64,000 bases of DNA from Arenibacter certesii DSM 19833 (GTDB lineage Bacteria; Bacteroidota; Bacteroidia; Flavobacteriales; Flavobacteriaceae). The DNA is taken from assembly GCF_000429545.1 (NCBI RefSeq), contig NZ_KE386914.1, positions 158,977-222,976 of the forward strand, in the 5' to 3' direction. This document shows positions 1 through 8,969 of the stretch, in pieces (position 1 is the first letter of the stretch; every line of letters begins with the position of its first letter). The position numbers were made by a program, and so were the translations under genes. The notes beneath the pieces are model-generated. The model was not told the origin of the DNA. It made no database searches and saw only the letters and a list, made by a program, of their open reading frames with translations.

Positions 1-636
1 AATAGTATTCCTGGGTGAAATTTAGGAATCTAATTTTAGTATTTATTCTCTCTCTCCCTAGCGAGGCCGAGAAAATGAACTTTAGGTAACATAAGCTTGG
101 GTGTCTTATTACTACTATCTTATTTAAATGATGAAGCATAAAAAGCTCCTCGCTTTCGCTAGTACAAAGTATTAAGTATTGAGTAGTTAGATTTGTTATG
201 TACTAGCCTGCACCTCCTTAACTCAAAAAAGATTAATTCTTGGTAATATTACGTAATGGCGTGTGTCAAAATTTATTTAATTCCGAGATTCAGCTTTTTT
301 TTTCAAAAAAGCGCGGAGTTTAAAAACCGATTTTTAGATGTATTCTAAAAAATATATCGGAGAAGGCGCCTTCGCCAACGCTACAGCTGGCTCCTCTAAA
401 CGTAAGGTACACCGGTACCTTACGTTTATCGACCCTGTTTCTTTGGACAAGCAATGAAACCGACGAAGGAGGTTCATGAATACCAATAAAAAACAAATAA
501 AATCCAATGAACTAAACCGACGAAGGAGGTTCATGAATACCAATAAAAAACAAATAAAATCCAATGAATCAAATCGCAGATTCACGAAATCCTTTAAAAA
601 ATCAATAAAAAACCATTTGAGTAAATTGAACAAACA
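1..636. repeat. Repeat-rich non-coding start of window
   Basis: No convincing gene is seen here. Positions about 160-200 hold short 7-bp-period DNA (AGTATTAAGTATTGAGTAG). Positions about 280-620 hold one copy of a dispersed element with the blocks GCGCGGAGTTT (near 311), GCGCCTTCGCCAACGCTACA (near 366) and CGAAGGAGGTTCATGAA (near 464). Related copies lie at about 8.25-8.60 and 8.65-8.86 kb. Open frames through this stretch are repeat sequence read as protein, with duplicated peptide blocks, so I do not call them genes. Confidence 0.6.
457..569 (+). repeat. 57-bp tandem duplication
   Basis: Two adjacent, almost identical copies start at 457 and 514. Each begins AAACCGACGAAGGAGG and ends near AAATCCAATGAA. 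The unit is the 3' part of the dispersed CTGGCTCCTC element, so this copy has grown locally. A related single unit is visible near 4543-4576. Confidence 0.85.
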
Positions 637-753
637 CTAAAAGCAAGGAAGAAACCCCATAGCGTAGTTAATAAGCGCTTTTGTGATATACAAAAACACT
701 CCCGTAAAGAGCACAATCCATAATACATTAAACCAATGCGGATTATATTTCAC
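637..753 (-). CDS. Possible small membrane protein (38 aa)
   Basis: A short reading frame runs divergently from the mechanosensitive channel gene. From a GTG at 753 it would encode a peptide starting MKYNPHWFNVLWIVLF and ending in Phe-Leu-Pro-Cys-Phe, with one obvious hydrophobic segment. A longer version from an ATG at 840 would overlap the start of the channel gene by about 30 bases. The regular hydrophobic stretch preceded by a polar, aromatic N-terminus looks protein-like, not repeat-derived. I do not recognise a family. It could be a chance frame opposite the channel leader. Confidence 0.3.
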   Translation of the reverse strand: MKYNPHWFNVLWIVLFTGVFLYITKALINYAMGFLPCF

Positions 754-808
754 ATTATCTCTTTCAAGCCCTATTTTTGCAAAGAATACAATAAATCGAT
801 TTATAAAA

Positions 809-2083
809 ATGGTTGAAAATTTTAAAGACCTTGTTTTCAAATATCTATTAAAACTAGGAATGAGCGAACAGGTGGCTGCCTATATCAATCTTATCCTACT
901 CCTTGCCGTACTGCTATTTGTAGCTGCCCTGTTGGATTTTATGATCTGGAAGATTCTAAGGGGATTTTCGGTCCGACTTGCAAGACAAACAAAGACCAAT
1001 TTCGATAACTATTTAGTGGCGCACAAAGTACCGCGATTCCTTGCCCGCGTCATTCCCTTGATGATGTTGGTGGAATTTGTTCCTTTAATTTTTTCCGATT
1101 TTCCTTTCTGGGAAAGCTTTATGCAGAAACTACTGCGGGTAAGTGTGGTAATCCTTACCCTTATCATCGTAAAAAGTATCTTTAGAAGTATCAATGATCA
1201 CATAAAAACCTTACCAAGGTTCAAAGACAAACCTGTGGACAGTTATGTACAGGTGTTTATCATCTTTGCTTGGCTACTGGGCATACTTACCATATTTGCC
1301 ATCGTTACCGAAACCACCGTTTGGGCCTATTTTACTGCTTTAGGCGCTGCCTCAGCCGTAATCCTATTAATATTTAAAGATTCCATCCTCGGGTTTGTAG
1401 CCAGTATACAGGTGAGTATCAACGATATGGTCCGTATAGGGGATTGGATTACCTTTCAAAAGTATGGTGCCGATGGGGACGTAACGGAAATTACCTTGGC
1501 TACCGTGAAGGTGCAGAATTTTGATAAGACCATTACTACCATTCCCACCTATGCCTTGATATCCGATTCTTTTAAGAACTGGCGGGGCATGGAAACCTCG
1601 GGCGGAAGACGTATAAAAAGGTCCTTGGCCATTTGTCAAAAAAGCATTCGCTTCCTTACCGAAGAAGATTTAAAAGTATTGCGAAAGATTCAGCTTATAG
1701 AACCCTATATAGAACAACGGGAAAAACAGATAGCGGAGTTCAATAAGAAACACCAGTTTAACCGGGAAATCCCTATCAACGGTCGTAATATGACCAATTT
1801 TGGGGTGTTTAGGGAATATACAACCCAGTATTTAAAGAACCATCCGGGCGTAAATCAAAAAATGACCCTTATGGTGAGGCAATTGAGTCCCACCCCACAG
1901 GGCATCCCTTTAGAAATTTATGCCTTTAGCTCCGATAAAAGGTGGGCAAATTATGAAAATGTGATGTCCGACATATTCGACCATCTCCTTGCCGCCATTC
2001 CCTATTTTGATCTAAAAATCTTTGAATACCCCACTACTTTCATCGCCTCCCCCAACCCGGAACAGGAAGTTGTTTCTAAGTAG
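809..2083 (+). CDS. ybdG: MscS-family mechanosensitive channel, YbdG type
   Basis: This encodes an inner-membrane mechanosensitive channel that should open under hypo-osmotic stress. The 424-residue length is close to that of E. coli YbdG/MscM. Several N-terminal hydrophobic segments lead into the MscS pore and beta domain (FTALGAASAVILLIFKD, then DMVRIGDWITF). The YbdG-type stretch TTIPTYALISDSFKNWRG follows, with a long C-terminal cytoplasmic domain. I chose the ATG at 809. An upstream start at 683 would add 42 residues that fit the family poorly and overlap a possible divergent small gene. The gene stands alone, with repeat DNA on both sides. Family assignment is secure; YbdG-type rather than another MscS subgroup is likely. 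Confidence 0.88.
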   Translation: MVENFKDLVFKYLLKLGMSEQVAAYINLILLLAVLLFVAALLDFMIWKILRGFSVRLARQTKTNFDNYLVAHKVPRFLARVIPLMMLVEFVPLIFSDFPFWESFMQKLLRVSVVILTLIIVKSIFRSINDHIKTLPRFKDKPVDSYVQVFIIFAWLLGILTIFAIVTETTVWAYFTALGAASAVILLIFKDSILGFVASIQVSINDMVRIGDWITFQKYGADGDVTEITLATVKVQNFDKTITTIPTYALISDSFKNWRGMETSGGRRIKRSLAICQKSIRFLTEEDLKVLRKIQLIEPYIEQREKQIAEFNKKHQFNREIPINGRNMTNFGVFREYTTQYLKNHPGVNQKMTLMVRQLSPTPQGIPLEIYAFSSDKRWANYENVMSDIFDHLLAAIPYFDLKIFEYPTTFIASPNPEQEVVSK

Positions 2084-2094
2084 TACAAAGTAAC

Positions 2095-2180
2095 AAGTAA
2101 CAATTAGCATGGTTCAGTGTTCAGTAATCAGTAAACAGTAGTCAGTAGTCAGTAGTTAGTAGTCAGATTTTTACAATAAA
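2095..2180 (+). repeat. Heptad (7-bp period) repeat tract
   Basis: Just after the channel gene the DNA follows a 7-base rhythm built on CAGT and TAGT (for example AGTCAGTAGTCAGTAGTTAG), grading into CAATTACCAATG. It is one of many such tracts in the window and has no coding potential. Confidence 0.75.
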
Positions 2181-2218
2181 CAATTACCAATGTGATTAGT
2201 GACCGATGATTAATTATA

Positions 2219-2880
2219 GGAATTGAATAGCCCCGTGATACATCACGGGGAATAATAGTAAATAAAGAAAATCGGCTTTAGCCAAACCTTAAAGGCTACA
2301 GCAGAGCCTTCGTAACTTCATTTAGTTAGTATCAAGTACAGAATTGCGGCCTGAGATAAAAGCATTTATAGGACGCTGACTCCCTAAACCAGTCAAATTC
2401 TCCTACCTCAAAAAACAATTGAATAGCCCCGTGATGTATCACGGGGGTTTAAAGCAAAACAAATGAAACGGCTTTAGCCAAACCTTAAAAGCTACAGCAG
2501 AGCCTTCGTAACTTCATTTAGTTAGTATCAAGTACAGAATTGCGGCCTGAGATCGGAGCATTTAGATGACGCTAACTCCCTAAAGCAGTCAAATTCTCCT
2601 ACCTCTAACAAAACAATTGAATAGCCCCATGATGTATCGCGGGGGTTTAAAGCAAAAGAAACGGCTTTAGCCAAACCTTAAAAGTTACAGCAGAGCCTTC
2701 GTAACTTCATTTAGTTAGTATCAAGTACAGAATTGCGGCCTGAGATCGGAGTATTTAGATGACGCTAACTCCCTAAAGCAGTCAAATTCTCCTACATCAA
2801 AAAAAAACAATTGAATAGCCCCATGATGTATCACGGGGATTAATAGTAAATAAAGAAAATCGGCTTTAGCCATAGCTTTC
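2219..2880 (+). repeat. REP-like hairpin element, about 196-bp tandem array
   Basis: Four copies of TTGAATAGCCCC start at 2223, 2419, 2617 and 2811, giving periods of 196, 198 and 194 bp; the last copy is partial. Each begins with an inverted repeat (CCCCGTGATGTATCACGGGG in copy 2) and continues through CGGCTTTAGCC and AATTGCGGCCTGAGAT. Copies 3 and 4 carry substitutions in the left arm of the hairpin. The hairpin plus the GGCTTTAGCC block resembles bacterial REP sequences. No REP-associated transposase lies in this window. Confidence 0.8.
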
Positions 2881-2972
2881 GCTAATACAGCCTATTACCT
2901 ATTGCGTAGTGACTTGAGTAAAACGAACAAACCTACAAAGCAAGGAAGTCTACTATCGGGATAATTAGGCGG

Positions 2973-2980
2973 TATCTTTG
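2973..2980 (+). promoter_or_regulatory. Possible -7 box for the amidohydrolase gene
   Basis: TATCTTTG matches the Bacteroidota -7 consensus TAnnTTTG and lies about 115 bases before the amidohydrolase start. No clear -33 TTTG is seen at the expected distance, so this is tentative. Confidence 0.3.
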
Positions 2981-3095
2981 TAAACCATAACCACCCCTCA
3001 CACTCCATTCAAAATAAATTCAAAATAGTAATAACAACAAATCTTCCTATATTAGTATCTTCACAATTTTACAAACTAAAAAACCATATTCAAAA

Positions 3096-3923
3096 ATGAT
3101 CATAGATTCCCATCAGCACTTCTGGAAGTACAACCCCAAAAAACATGCTTGGATAAACGAAGAAATGTCCGTTATCCGAAGAGATTTTCTCCCCTCCGAC
3201 CTACAAACCGTGTATGCCGAAAATGGCGTGGATGGTTGCGTAGCGGTTCAGGCGGACCAAAACCTGCAAGAAACCGATTTCCTTTTGGAACTGGCACATG
3301 ATAACGACTTCATAAAAGGCGTAGTGGGCTGGGTCGACTTAAGAAATGAAAACGTGGAGCGCGATTTGGAGAAATACGCCTCCGATAAAAAACTAAAGGG
3401 ATACCGACATATTGTTCAGGGAGAAGAAGACCATAATTTCCTTTTACGACCTAATTTCCTAAATGGAATCTCCAAATTAGAACAATACAATGCGGTGTAT
3501 GATATCCTGGTCTTCCCCCATCAGTTGAGTGCTACGCTGGAGTTTGTAAAGCAGTTCCCTAATCAGAAATTTGTGATAGACCATATTGCCAAACCCTATA
3601 TTAAAGATGGCTTTTTTGATGGATGGGCAGTGCTGATGAAAGAAATAGCAAAACAAGAAAATGTCTACTGCAAAGTCTCCGGCCTGATCACCGAAGCAGA
3701 TTATAACAGCTGGACGCCAGAACAGATGCACCCTTATATGGAACTGGTACTAAACGCTTTTGGGCCATCTCGTTGTATGTATGGCTCCGATTGGCCCGTT
3801 TGCCTCGTCGCCGGAAAATACAGCCAAGTAAAACAACTCACTACCAACTTTATCGCCTCCCTCAGCGCTGAGGAACAAAAAGCTATTATGGGAGGGAATG
3901 CGGTTTCTTTTTATGGTCTGTGA
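3096..3923 (+). CDS. Amidohydrolase (L-fuconolactonase-like)
   Basis: This 275-residue metal-dependent hydrolase belongs to the amidohydrolase superfamily (COG3618 type), whose members open sugar lactones such as L-fuconolactone or hydrolyse pyrone dicarboxylates. The metal-binding start is IDSHQHFW (residues 3-10). VIDHIAKP appears near residue 165 and the closing YGSDWPV near 230, matching the family's His and Asp ligands. There is no signal peptide, so it should be cytosolic. It stands alone between repeat tracts rather than in a sugar-catabolism operon, so the substrate cannot be read from context. A role in fucose or rhamnose breakdown is the family-based guess. Confidence 0.8.
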   Translation: MIIDSHQHFWKYNPKKHAWINEEMSVIRRDFLPSDLQTVYAENGVDGCVAVQADQNLQETDFLLELAHDNDFIKGVVGWVDLRNENVERDLEKYASDKKLKGYRHIVQGEEDHNFLLRPNFLNGISKLEQYNAVYDILVFPHQLSATLEFVKQFPNQKFVIDHIAKPYIKDGFFDGWAVLMKEIAKQENVYCKVSGLITEADYNSWTPEQMHPYMELVLNAFGPSRCMYGSDWPVCLVAGKYSQVKQLTTNFIASLSAEEQKAIMGGNAVSFYGL

Positions 3924-4342
3924 TTAGTTCTTACCAGTTTTTGTAGTATTGAGAAGTTAGATTATTTGGTGCAAGCCTTGCAATTATTTAACTATGATCT
4001 GTATAGCTTGATCATAGTAGTTAGTAGCCTGCTCCTATTTGTACCCAGAAAAAGTCATTGCCCCATGCCCTAAAGGGTGGACTTTTCCTTGCATACTATA
4101 TTAGGATAAGTTTTCGATGGTTTTAATGATAAGAAGAGTGAGAATTGCTCTTTAGTCAATAGTAGAAAACTAGTTAAGTGATAGACGCTGTATGTCCCTG
4201 ATATTAAAAATGAAGCAGCCAACTTCATAGATACTTAAATAGGAATTGAATAGCCCCGTGCTTTATCACGGGGATAAATAGCAGTTCATAAAAACGGCTT
4301 TAGCCAGAACATTAGTAGTACGTATTGAGTAGTTAGATTTGT
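3924..4342 (+). repeat. Gene-free spacer with a REP copy
   Basis: No gene is seen. Position 4246 onward holds a single REP-like copy (TTGAATAGCCCCGTG, with CTTTATCACGGGG closing the hairpin, then CGGCTTTAGCC). A block at about 4027-4085 (AGAAAAAGTCATTGCCCCAT, then CCTAAAGGGTGGA) recurs at about 4445-4500. The rest is AT-rich and unassigned. Confidence 0.55.
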
Positions 4343-4614
4343 TTGAACAAGCTCGTAACCTATTACCGTGAAAAATTATTCCTTGGTAATACGAAGATTA
4401 CCCTTTACCAAGGGTTTCAGCCTTTAGTATTGATGATACGTCTCGCCTGCACCTATTTGTACGCAGAAAAAGTCATTCCCCCATGCCTAAAGGGTGGAAT
4501 TACAAAATTGAAGCAATTAGCATTTCGAATGAACGCTAGTGAAAAGAAACCGAAGGTTCACGAATACCAGTGAAATAAAATTGCCATTAGCTAAATCGCA
4601 CAAGTAGCTAACGC

Positions 4615-4680
4615 GGCGTTCAGTGACCAGCAATCAGTAATCAGTAATCAGTATTCTGTTCAATTAACAATAAAAATTAG
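4615..4680 (+). repeat. Heptad repeat tract
   Basis: CAGTGACCAGCAATCAGTAA and following bases keep a 7-base period and end in CAATTAACAATAA-like units. It is the same family as the other CAGTNNT tracts. Confidence 0.7.
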
Positions 4681-4739
4681 TAATTAGAAATGCGTCCAGC
4701 CCTCAGTGAACAGGCGTAAGACGGGTTCCATAAATGACT

Positions 4740-5015
4740 AAAAAACCCATTATCAAATCAGCCCCCATTGTTACATTAAATAACGGTTACATTTCCAAAT
4801 TAACGCATCTACAAAATTTCAAATTATCTCCCAATTAGTACATTAAATAACGGTTACATTTTCACATTAATATCCCATTTCCAAATCATCACCTCTTCAA
4901 ATTACCAAATCGAAGCAATTTCCACATTAACCCCTCATTTTCAAATTAACACATTAACGCATTTCCAAATCAGCCCCTATTGGTACATTAACCAATAGTT
5001 AAATTGGTACCTTTA
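4740..5015 (+). repeat. Octad (8-bp period) repeat tract
   Basis: Here the rhythm is 8 bases, with units such as TTACATTA, TTACATTT, TCACATTA, CAAATTAA and CACATTAA over about 270 bp. A short direct duplication (TTACATTAAATAACGGTTAC) occurs at about 4772 and 4840. An open frame at 5004-5195 starts in this low-complexity DNA and is not convincing. Confidence 0.75.
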
Positions 5016-5225
5016 AGAATAGCTGTAGTACTCAATTATTACATTACCACACGCCCATTTCACCCTCTCAAGCACATCCTAAAACACCCAAGCCCCTTAA
5101 CATATTTCCCTTTTAATCAGCATGTTAGACACGTAACCATAAAACAGACTGTTTCTAAATTAAAACGGATAAGCCAAAATGTTAAAAAATTTTAACGTAC
5201 TCCCTTTCTGATAAAAAAAATAGTA

Positions 5226-5233
5226 TACTTTTG
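5226..5233 (+). promoter_or_regulatory. -7 promoter box before the WecA-like gene
   Basis: TACTTTTG matches TAnnTTTG. Transcription would begin near 5240 and give an AT-rich leader of about 115 bases with two small hairpins (CATGAAAATTCATG; AATAAGAATGCTCTTATT just before the start codon). The upstream TTTCTG at 5205 is a weak -33 match. Confidence 0.5.
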
Positions 5234-5356
5234 CAGGTTAGAAACAATACTTAAATTAAATATAAAAATTTCTTATTTTTAATAAATTTCCCCTCAAGAA
5301 ATAACATGAAAATTCATGTAAAATAAATAAATAATAAGAATGCTCTTATTTAATTA

Positions 5357-6523
5357 ATGGCCGTCATGACTAATATTGAATACTTATCCACTCTGCTTTC
5401 CAACAAATACATTTTGGTTTTTGTAGCTATAATTGTCTCGTTCTTAGTGTCTTTGCGCTCTTACCCTGTCATGATACTTTTAGTGAATCGCAAGCGACTT
5501 TTAGATTCACCGGTCAATAGGAGTATGCATACTAAAAGAACCCCTACCCTAGGCGGAGTCATTGTATTCATTATATTTTCTATCACCCTCATTATAATGG
5601 CCCTACTTTTAGGACTGCCCCGAGAGAATCTATTGGATATTTTAGCCATTCTTGCTGGTACCATCCTCCTTATGTCGGCCGGAGTGAAGGATGACTTGAT
5701 CGGCATCTCCCCAAAAAAGAAATTAATCATTCAAGTATTTGCGGCCAGTGTGGTGGTCATACTGACCGATCTTAAAATTACCCATGGTTATGGCATTTTT
5801 GGCCTGGAAGAATTGCCTTATATTGTTTCTGTTTTACTCACCATATTCATTTTTATCCTGGTTATCAATGCGTTTAACCTAATAGACGGATTAGACGGAC
5901 TAGCGGGAACCATAGGCATTATTACCAGCACTGCTTTTGGAATATTCTATTTTATGGAAAACAGGACGGCGATGATATTGGTTTCCTTTGCTTTAGTAGG
6001 ATCCCTTATGGGGTTCCTAAAGCACAATTTATCCAGGAAGCGCAAAATATTCATGGGCGATTCTGGTTCCATGTTTGTGGGCTTCCTGTTGGCCTATCAA
6101 GCCATTTCTTTTTTAAATTATAATACGGCGGAAATCAACGAGCAAGCCTTCGCACAAGCGCCAATCATGGCTATTGCCATTCTTTCGTTTCCTTTATTGG
6201 ATACCCTTAGAGTGTTCTGCATCCGCATATCCCAAAAAAGGAGTCCATTTAGCGCGGACCGGAACCATATTCGCCACCGCTTGCTAGACATGAAATTCAC
6301 ACACAAGAAAGCCTCTCTTATCCTTGGCTTCCTTAATTTATTGGCCATCCTAGTTGCCTTGCTAATCAGCGGCCTATACATTAACCTACAGTTATATATT
6401 CTAATTGTTGCTATACCCGTTATCTATAGCTCCCCTTGGCTTTTCACCCGTAAAAAAGGCAAGCTTCGCTTAACCGTACCAAGACGCATCAAAAGGCTAA
6501 TCACTGGAACCAGTGGGGACTAG
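5357..6523 (+). CDS. WecA/TagO-type UDP-HexNAc:undecaprenyl-phosphate transferase
   Basis: This polytopic membrane enzyme moves a HexNAc-1-phosphate from UDP-sugar to undecaprenyl phosphate, which starts a surface glycan. The family signatures are complete: RTPTLGG near 61-67, the metal-binding DD (112-113) in KDDLIG, NAFNLIDGLDGLAG (171-184), GDSGSMF near 235, and the NHIRHRL loop near 300. At 388 residues it fits WecA better than MraY. The ATG at 5357 is used; an internal ATG three codons later is possible. It is separated from the main polysaccharide operon by 3.2 kb. A second, PglC-like initiator is encoded at 27.3 kb, so this one may serve a different glycan such as LPS O-antigen. Confidence 0.85.
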   Translation: MAVMTNIEYLSTLLSNKYILVFVAIIVSFLVSLRSYPVMILLVNRKRLLDSPVNRSMHTKRTPTLGGVIVFIIFSITLIIMALLLGLPRENLLDILAILAGTILLMSAGVKDDLIGISPKKKLIIQVFAASVVVILTDLKITHGYGIFGLEELPYIVSVLLTIFIFILVINAFNLIDGLDGLAGTIGIITSTAFGIFYFMENRTAMILVSFALVGSLMGFLKHNLSRKRKIFMGDSGSMFVGFLLAYQAISFLNYNTAEINEQAFAQAPIMAIAILSFPLLDTLRVFCIRISQKRSPFSADRNHIRHRLLDMKFTHKKASLILGFLNLLAILVALLISGLYINLQLYILIVAIPVIYSSPWLFTRKKGKLRLTVPRRIKRLITGTSGD

Positions 6524-6737
6524 AAAGTATTAAGTATTAAGTACTACGTAGTTAGTAATTAGAATTGATACTATTAGGATTGATATAGTAGTATTGAGTA
6601 GTTAGATAGGGTTCAGTAATCAGTAACCAGTCGTCGGTAAACAGTTCTTCTAGTATGGAGAGGTGAGCACTGAATATTTAGATATCCATATTAATCAATT
6701 GTTACATTAACACATTTTCAAATTTTCACATTAGTTT
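6524..6737 (+). repeat. Heptad/octad spacer
   Basis: The spacer between the WecA-like gene and the UpxY gene is filled with CAGTAATCAGTAACCAGTCG-type 7-bp DNA, changing to an octad-like stretch (ACATTAACACATTTTCAAAT) directly before the next start codon. Confidence 0.65.
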
Positions 6738-7199
6738 ATGCTCTGGTACGTACTTTACACCAAACCACAAAACGAAAAGAAAGTCGCGCTTCGCTTACAG
6801 CAGATGGGCATAGAAGCCTATTGCCCGTTGCGCACGGAAATACGTCAATGGAGCGATCGTAAGAAGAAAGTAGAAGTACCCCTATTACCCTCCATGATAT
6901 TGGTAAATGTAGCAGAGAAAGACAGAAATAGGGTCTTTGAGGTACCTGGCGCCGTGCGCTACATGTTTTGGCTAGAAAAACCCGCTATTGTGACTCAGGA
7001 AGAAGTGGAAGCCTTAAAAGAGGTTCAATCCGCTAAAAATGGCCACAAAATGGAAGTACAGGCCATCAAGCCTGGCACCAAATTAAACCTCTCCGAAATG
7101 GGATTCAAAGCCCAAGAAGGCACCGTAAAATACGTTTCCGGCAACCAGTGCTGGGTGGTTTTGGAAGGCCTGGGCTACGTTGTAAAATTAGAAATCTAA
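6738..7199 (+). CDS. UpxY/RfaH-like transcription antiterminator (NusG paralogue)
   Basis: This 153-residue specialised NusG paralogue of the kind that keeps RNA polymerase elongating through long capsule operons in Bacteroidota. The N-terminal NGN domain is clear: WYVLYTKPQNEKKVALRLQQ (3-22), AYCPLRTEIRQWSDRKKK, PLLPSMILV near 49-57, and a V-PGAVRYMFW segment. A short, reduced C-terminal domain ends in VVLEGLGYVVKLEI. The family acts on polymerase paused in the 5' leader of its target operon. The likely target is the operon starting at 9733, whose leader has an ops-like hairpin. The gene stands alone, with 2.5 kb of repeat DNA between it and that operon. Confidence 0.88.
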   Translation: MLWYVLYTKPQNEKKVALRLQQMGIEAYCPLRTEIRQWSDRKKKVEVPLLPSMILVNVAEKDRNRVFEVPGAVRYMFWLEKPAIVTQEEVEALKEVQSAKNGHKMEVQAIKPGTKLNLSEMGFKAQEGTVKYVSGNQCWVVLEGLGYVVKLEI

Positions 7200-7450
7200 T
7201 TTCAGTAGTGAGTAGTGAGTATTAAGTAGTTAGATATGGTTCAGTAATCAGTAACCAGTCGTCGGTAAACTGTTCTGTACATCCCTACCATATACTGACC
7301 ACTTAATAGGAATCAGTTGTTCTCAAAAAGAAATTAGATTTCAGTTTCCCCTCGCTAAATCTCGAGACTACTAAAAGCCGGCGCAGCCAAAATCCCCTAA
7401 ACACAAAATAGTGTTCAGTAATCGGTGAACAGTAGCCAGTAGTTTTTCTA
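7200..7450 (+). repeat. Heptad tract and GGCGCAGCC block
   Basis: A 7-bp-period tract (AGTAGTGAGTAGTGAGTATT) follows the UpxY stop codon. AAGCCGGCGCAGCCAAAATC appears near 7375, and a short heptad tract recurs near 7415-7445. No gene is seen. Confidence 0.6.
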
Positions 7451-7454
7451 TAAA

Positions 7455-7925
7455 TTGTCTGATGGTATAGTCCTCATTGCTTTAGTGTTTTTTTGGGCGT
7501 TCCCCTATCGGGTCGCTCTTTCCGCTATAACTTTTTTGGTAATAACTCTTAAACAATATGCTTGTTTTTTTTGAGCATTATCGTAACACCTACAAGGTTT
7601 ACTAAACCTTGCAGGGTTAGTAACCACACATCTATAAGAACAAAAAAGGTTGCCGCTCCAATAGCTAACGCGAATTCAATAAACAGTTATTAATTAGCGC
7701 TATCATTAGTCTTATGATGTCAGTAATGAGTAGTGAGATAAATTGATTTTCAGTAGGCGGTAATTAGTAGCGTTTGTATTTGTTCCCTAGGTTATATTCC
7801 TCATTACTTTAGTGTTTTTTTGGGCGTTCCCCTAGCGGGTCGCTCTTTCTGGTATATTTTTTTGTTGGTCAAAAGACCTCTAAAAAAGATGCCGCTTCAA
7901 TAACTAACGCGATATTTAATAAACA
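7455..7925 (+). repeat. Two copies of a GGGCGTTCCCC-type intergenic element
   Basis: Two related copies run from about 7455 to 7690 and about 7785 to 7925. Both share TTTAGTGTTTTTTTGGGCG, TTCCCCTA, CGGGTCGCTCTTTC and a T-rich run. They end in a block like GCCGCTCCAATAGCTAACGC or GCCGCTTCAATAACTAACGC. The first copy has about 100 extra bases in the middle, including AACCTTGCAGGGTTAGTAA. From memory this pattern is common between genes of Bacteroidota. I see no reading frame in it and cannot say whether it is transcribed. Confidence 0.65.
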
Positions 7926-7979
7926 ATAACTTTCGTGTTCATTAGACGTTCTTATTCTGTGTAGAAGAATCTTTTCACA

Positions 7980-8885
7980 ACAATCTACTAGCCAAAAGCA
8001 GGCGCAGCCAAAATCCCCTAAACGCAAAGGACCGAAAAGCAAATGCAACGATTTGCATTTAAATTAAGGGGCCAGATGTCGCGCAGGATGAAAGCTCCGA
8101 AATCAGGAGTGCCGATAGGGACGACGCGGAGTTTCAAAAACGGTTTGTTAAAATAGAAGCTGTATACTACGGTATATTCCTTTTCTGTTAACGACTAAAT
8201 ACTTTAAAATTTAAAGATATAAGCACTAACTTTCTACTGTGCTATTCCTGATCTGCAGAGGACCGAAAAGTAAATGCAACGATTTGCATTTAACTTAAGG
8301 GGCCAGCTGATGCGCTGGAGGGAAAGCTCCGAGATTCAGCTTTTTTTATTTTAAAAAAGCGCGGAGTTTTGGAACTGATTTTAGATTTAATCTAAAAAAT
8401 TCCTCAGAGAAGGTGTCTTCGCCAACGCTACGGCTGGCTCCTCTAAACCAAGGGACACTGTACCTTCGCTTTTCGGCCCTGGTTCGTTTTTTGGGCGATG
8501 CAAAAAACCGACGAAGGAGGTTCACGAAATCCTTTAAAAAATCAATAAAAAACCACTTGAGTAAAATGAACATATACTCAAAGCAAGGAATCATCTATTT
8601 ATTATAGTTAGCTGTAAGCCGGCGCAGCCAAAAATACTTGAACGCAGAATAATGTATCAAAGCTCCGAGATCAGGAGCGAAGGCACGTAGCGACGCGGAG
8701 TTTGAGCCATAGTTTTTCGACCTCGTTGTCGAAAAAATTCATTGGTCAAGGCGCCTTCGCCAACGCTACAGCTGGCTCCTCTAAACCAAGGTACACTGTA
8801 CCTTCGCTTTTCGGCCCTGTTTCTTTTGGGCGAGCAAAAGAAATGAAAAATTACTCAAAGCAAGGAGGAAACAACATAAATTAGT
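7980..8885 (+). repeat. Three copies of the GCGCGGAGTTT / CTGGCTCCTC element
   Basis: Copies at about 7980-8160, 8250-8600 and 8610-8875 share blocks in the same order. These are GGCGCAGCC, AAATGCAACGATTTGCATTT (a palindrome), a CTCCGA...CAGGAG hairpin, GCGGAGTTT, CTTCGCCAACGCTAC, GGCTGGCTCCTC, ACACTGTACCTTCGC and CGAAGGAGGTTCACGAA. Individual copies lack some blocks. Frames of up to about 80 codons exist on both strands, but they are the repeat itself. A further copy starts near 280. Confidence 0.7.
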
Positions 8886-8969
8886 AAACCATTGATTTTG
8901 TGAATAATAAGCAAACCCACATAAACCACACCGTACCTTACATGCCGAAATGGCTTTTTCCGGTAACAA

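Noticed and set aside
334-633. 99-codon frame on the minus strand
   Set aside because: It contains a repeated peptide block caused by the 57-bp tandem DNA duplication and matches the dispersed element, so it is not a gene.
4343-4573. 76-codon open frame on the plus strand
   Set aside because: It runs through blocks that recur at about 4027-4085 and through the CGAAGGTTCACGAATACCAG repeat; no protein-like features.
5004-5195. 63-codon frame before the WecA-like gene
   Set aside because: It begins in octad DNA and ends just upstream of the promoter box; composition is that of the spacer.
8346-8607. Open frames on both strands
   Set aside because: Both are translations of the CTGGCTCCTC repeat element; the same peptides appear at its other copies.
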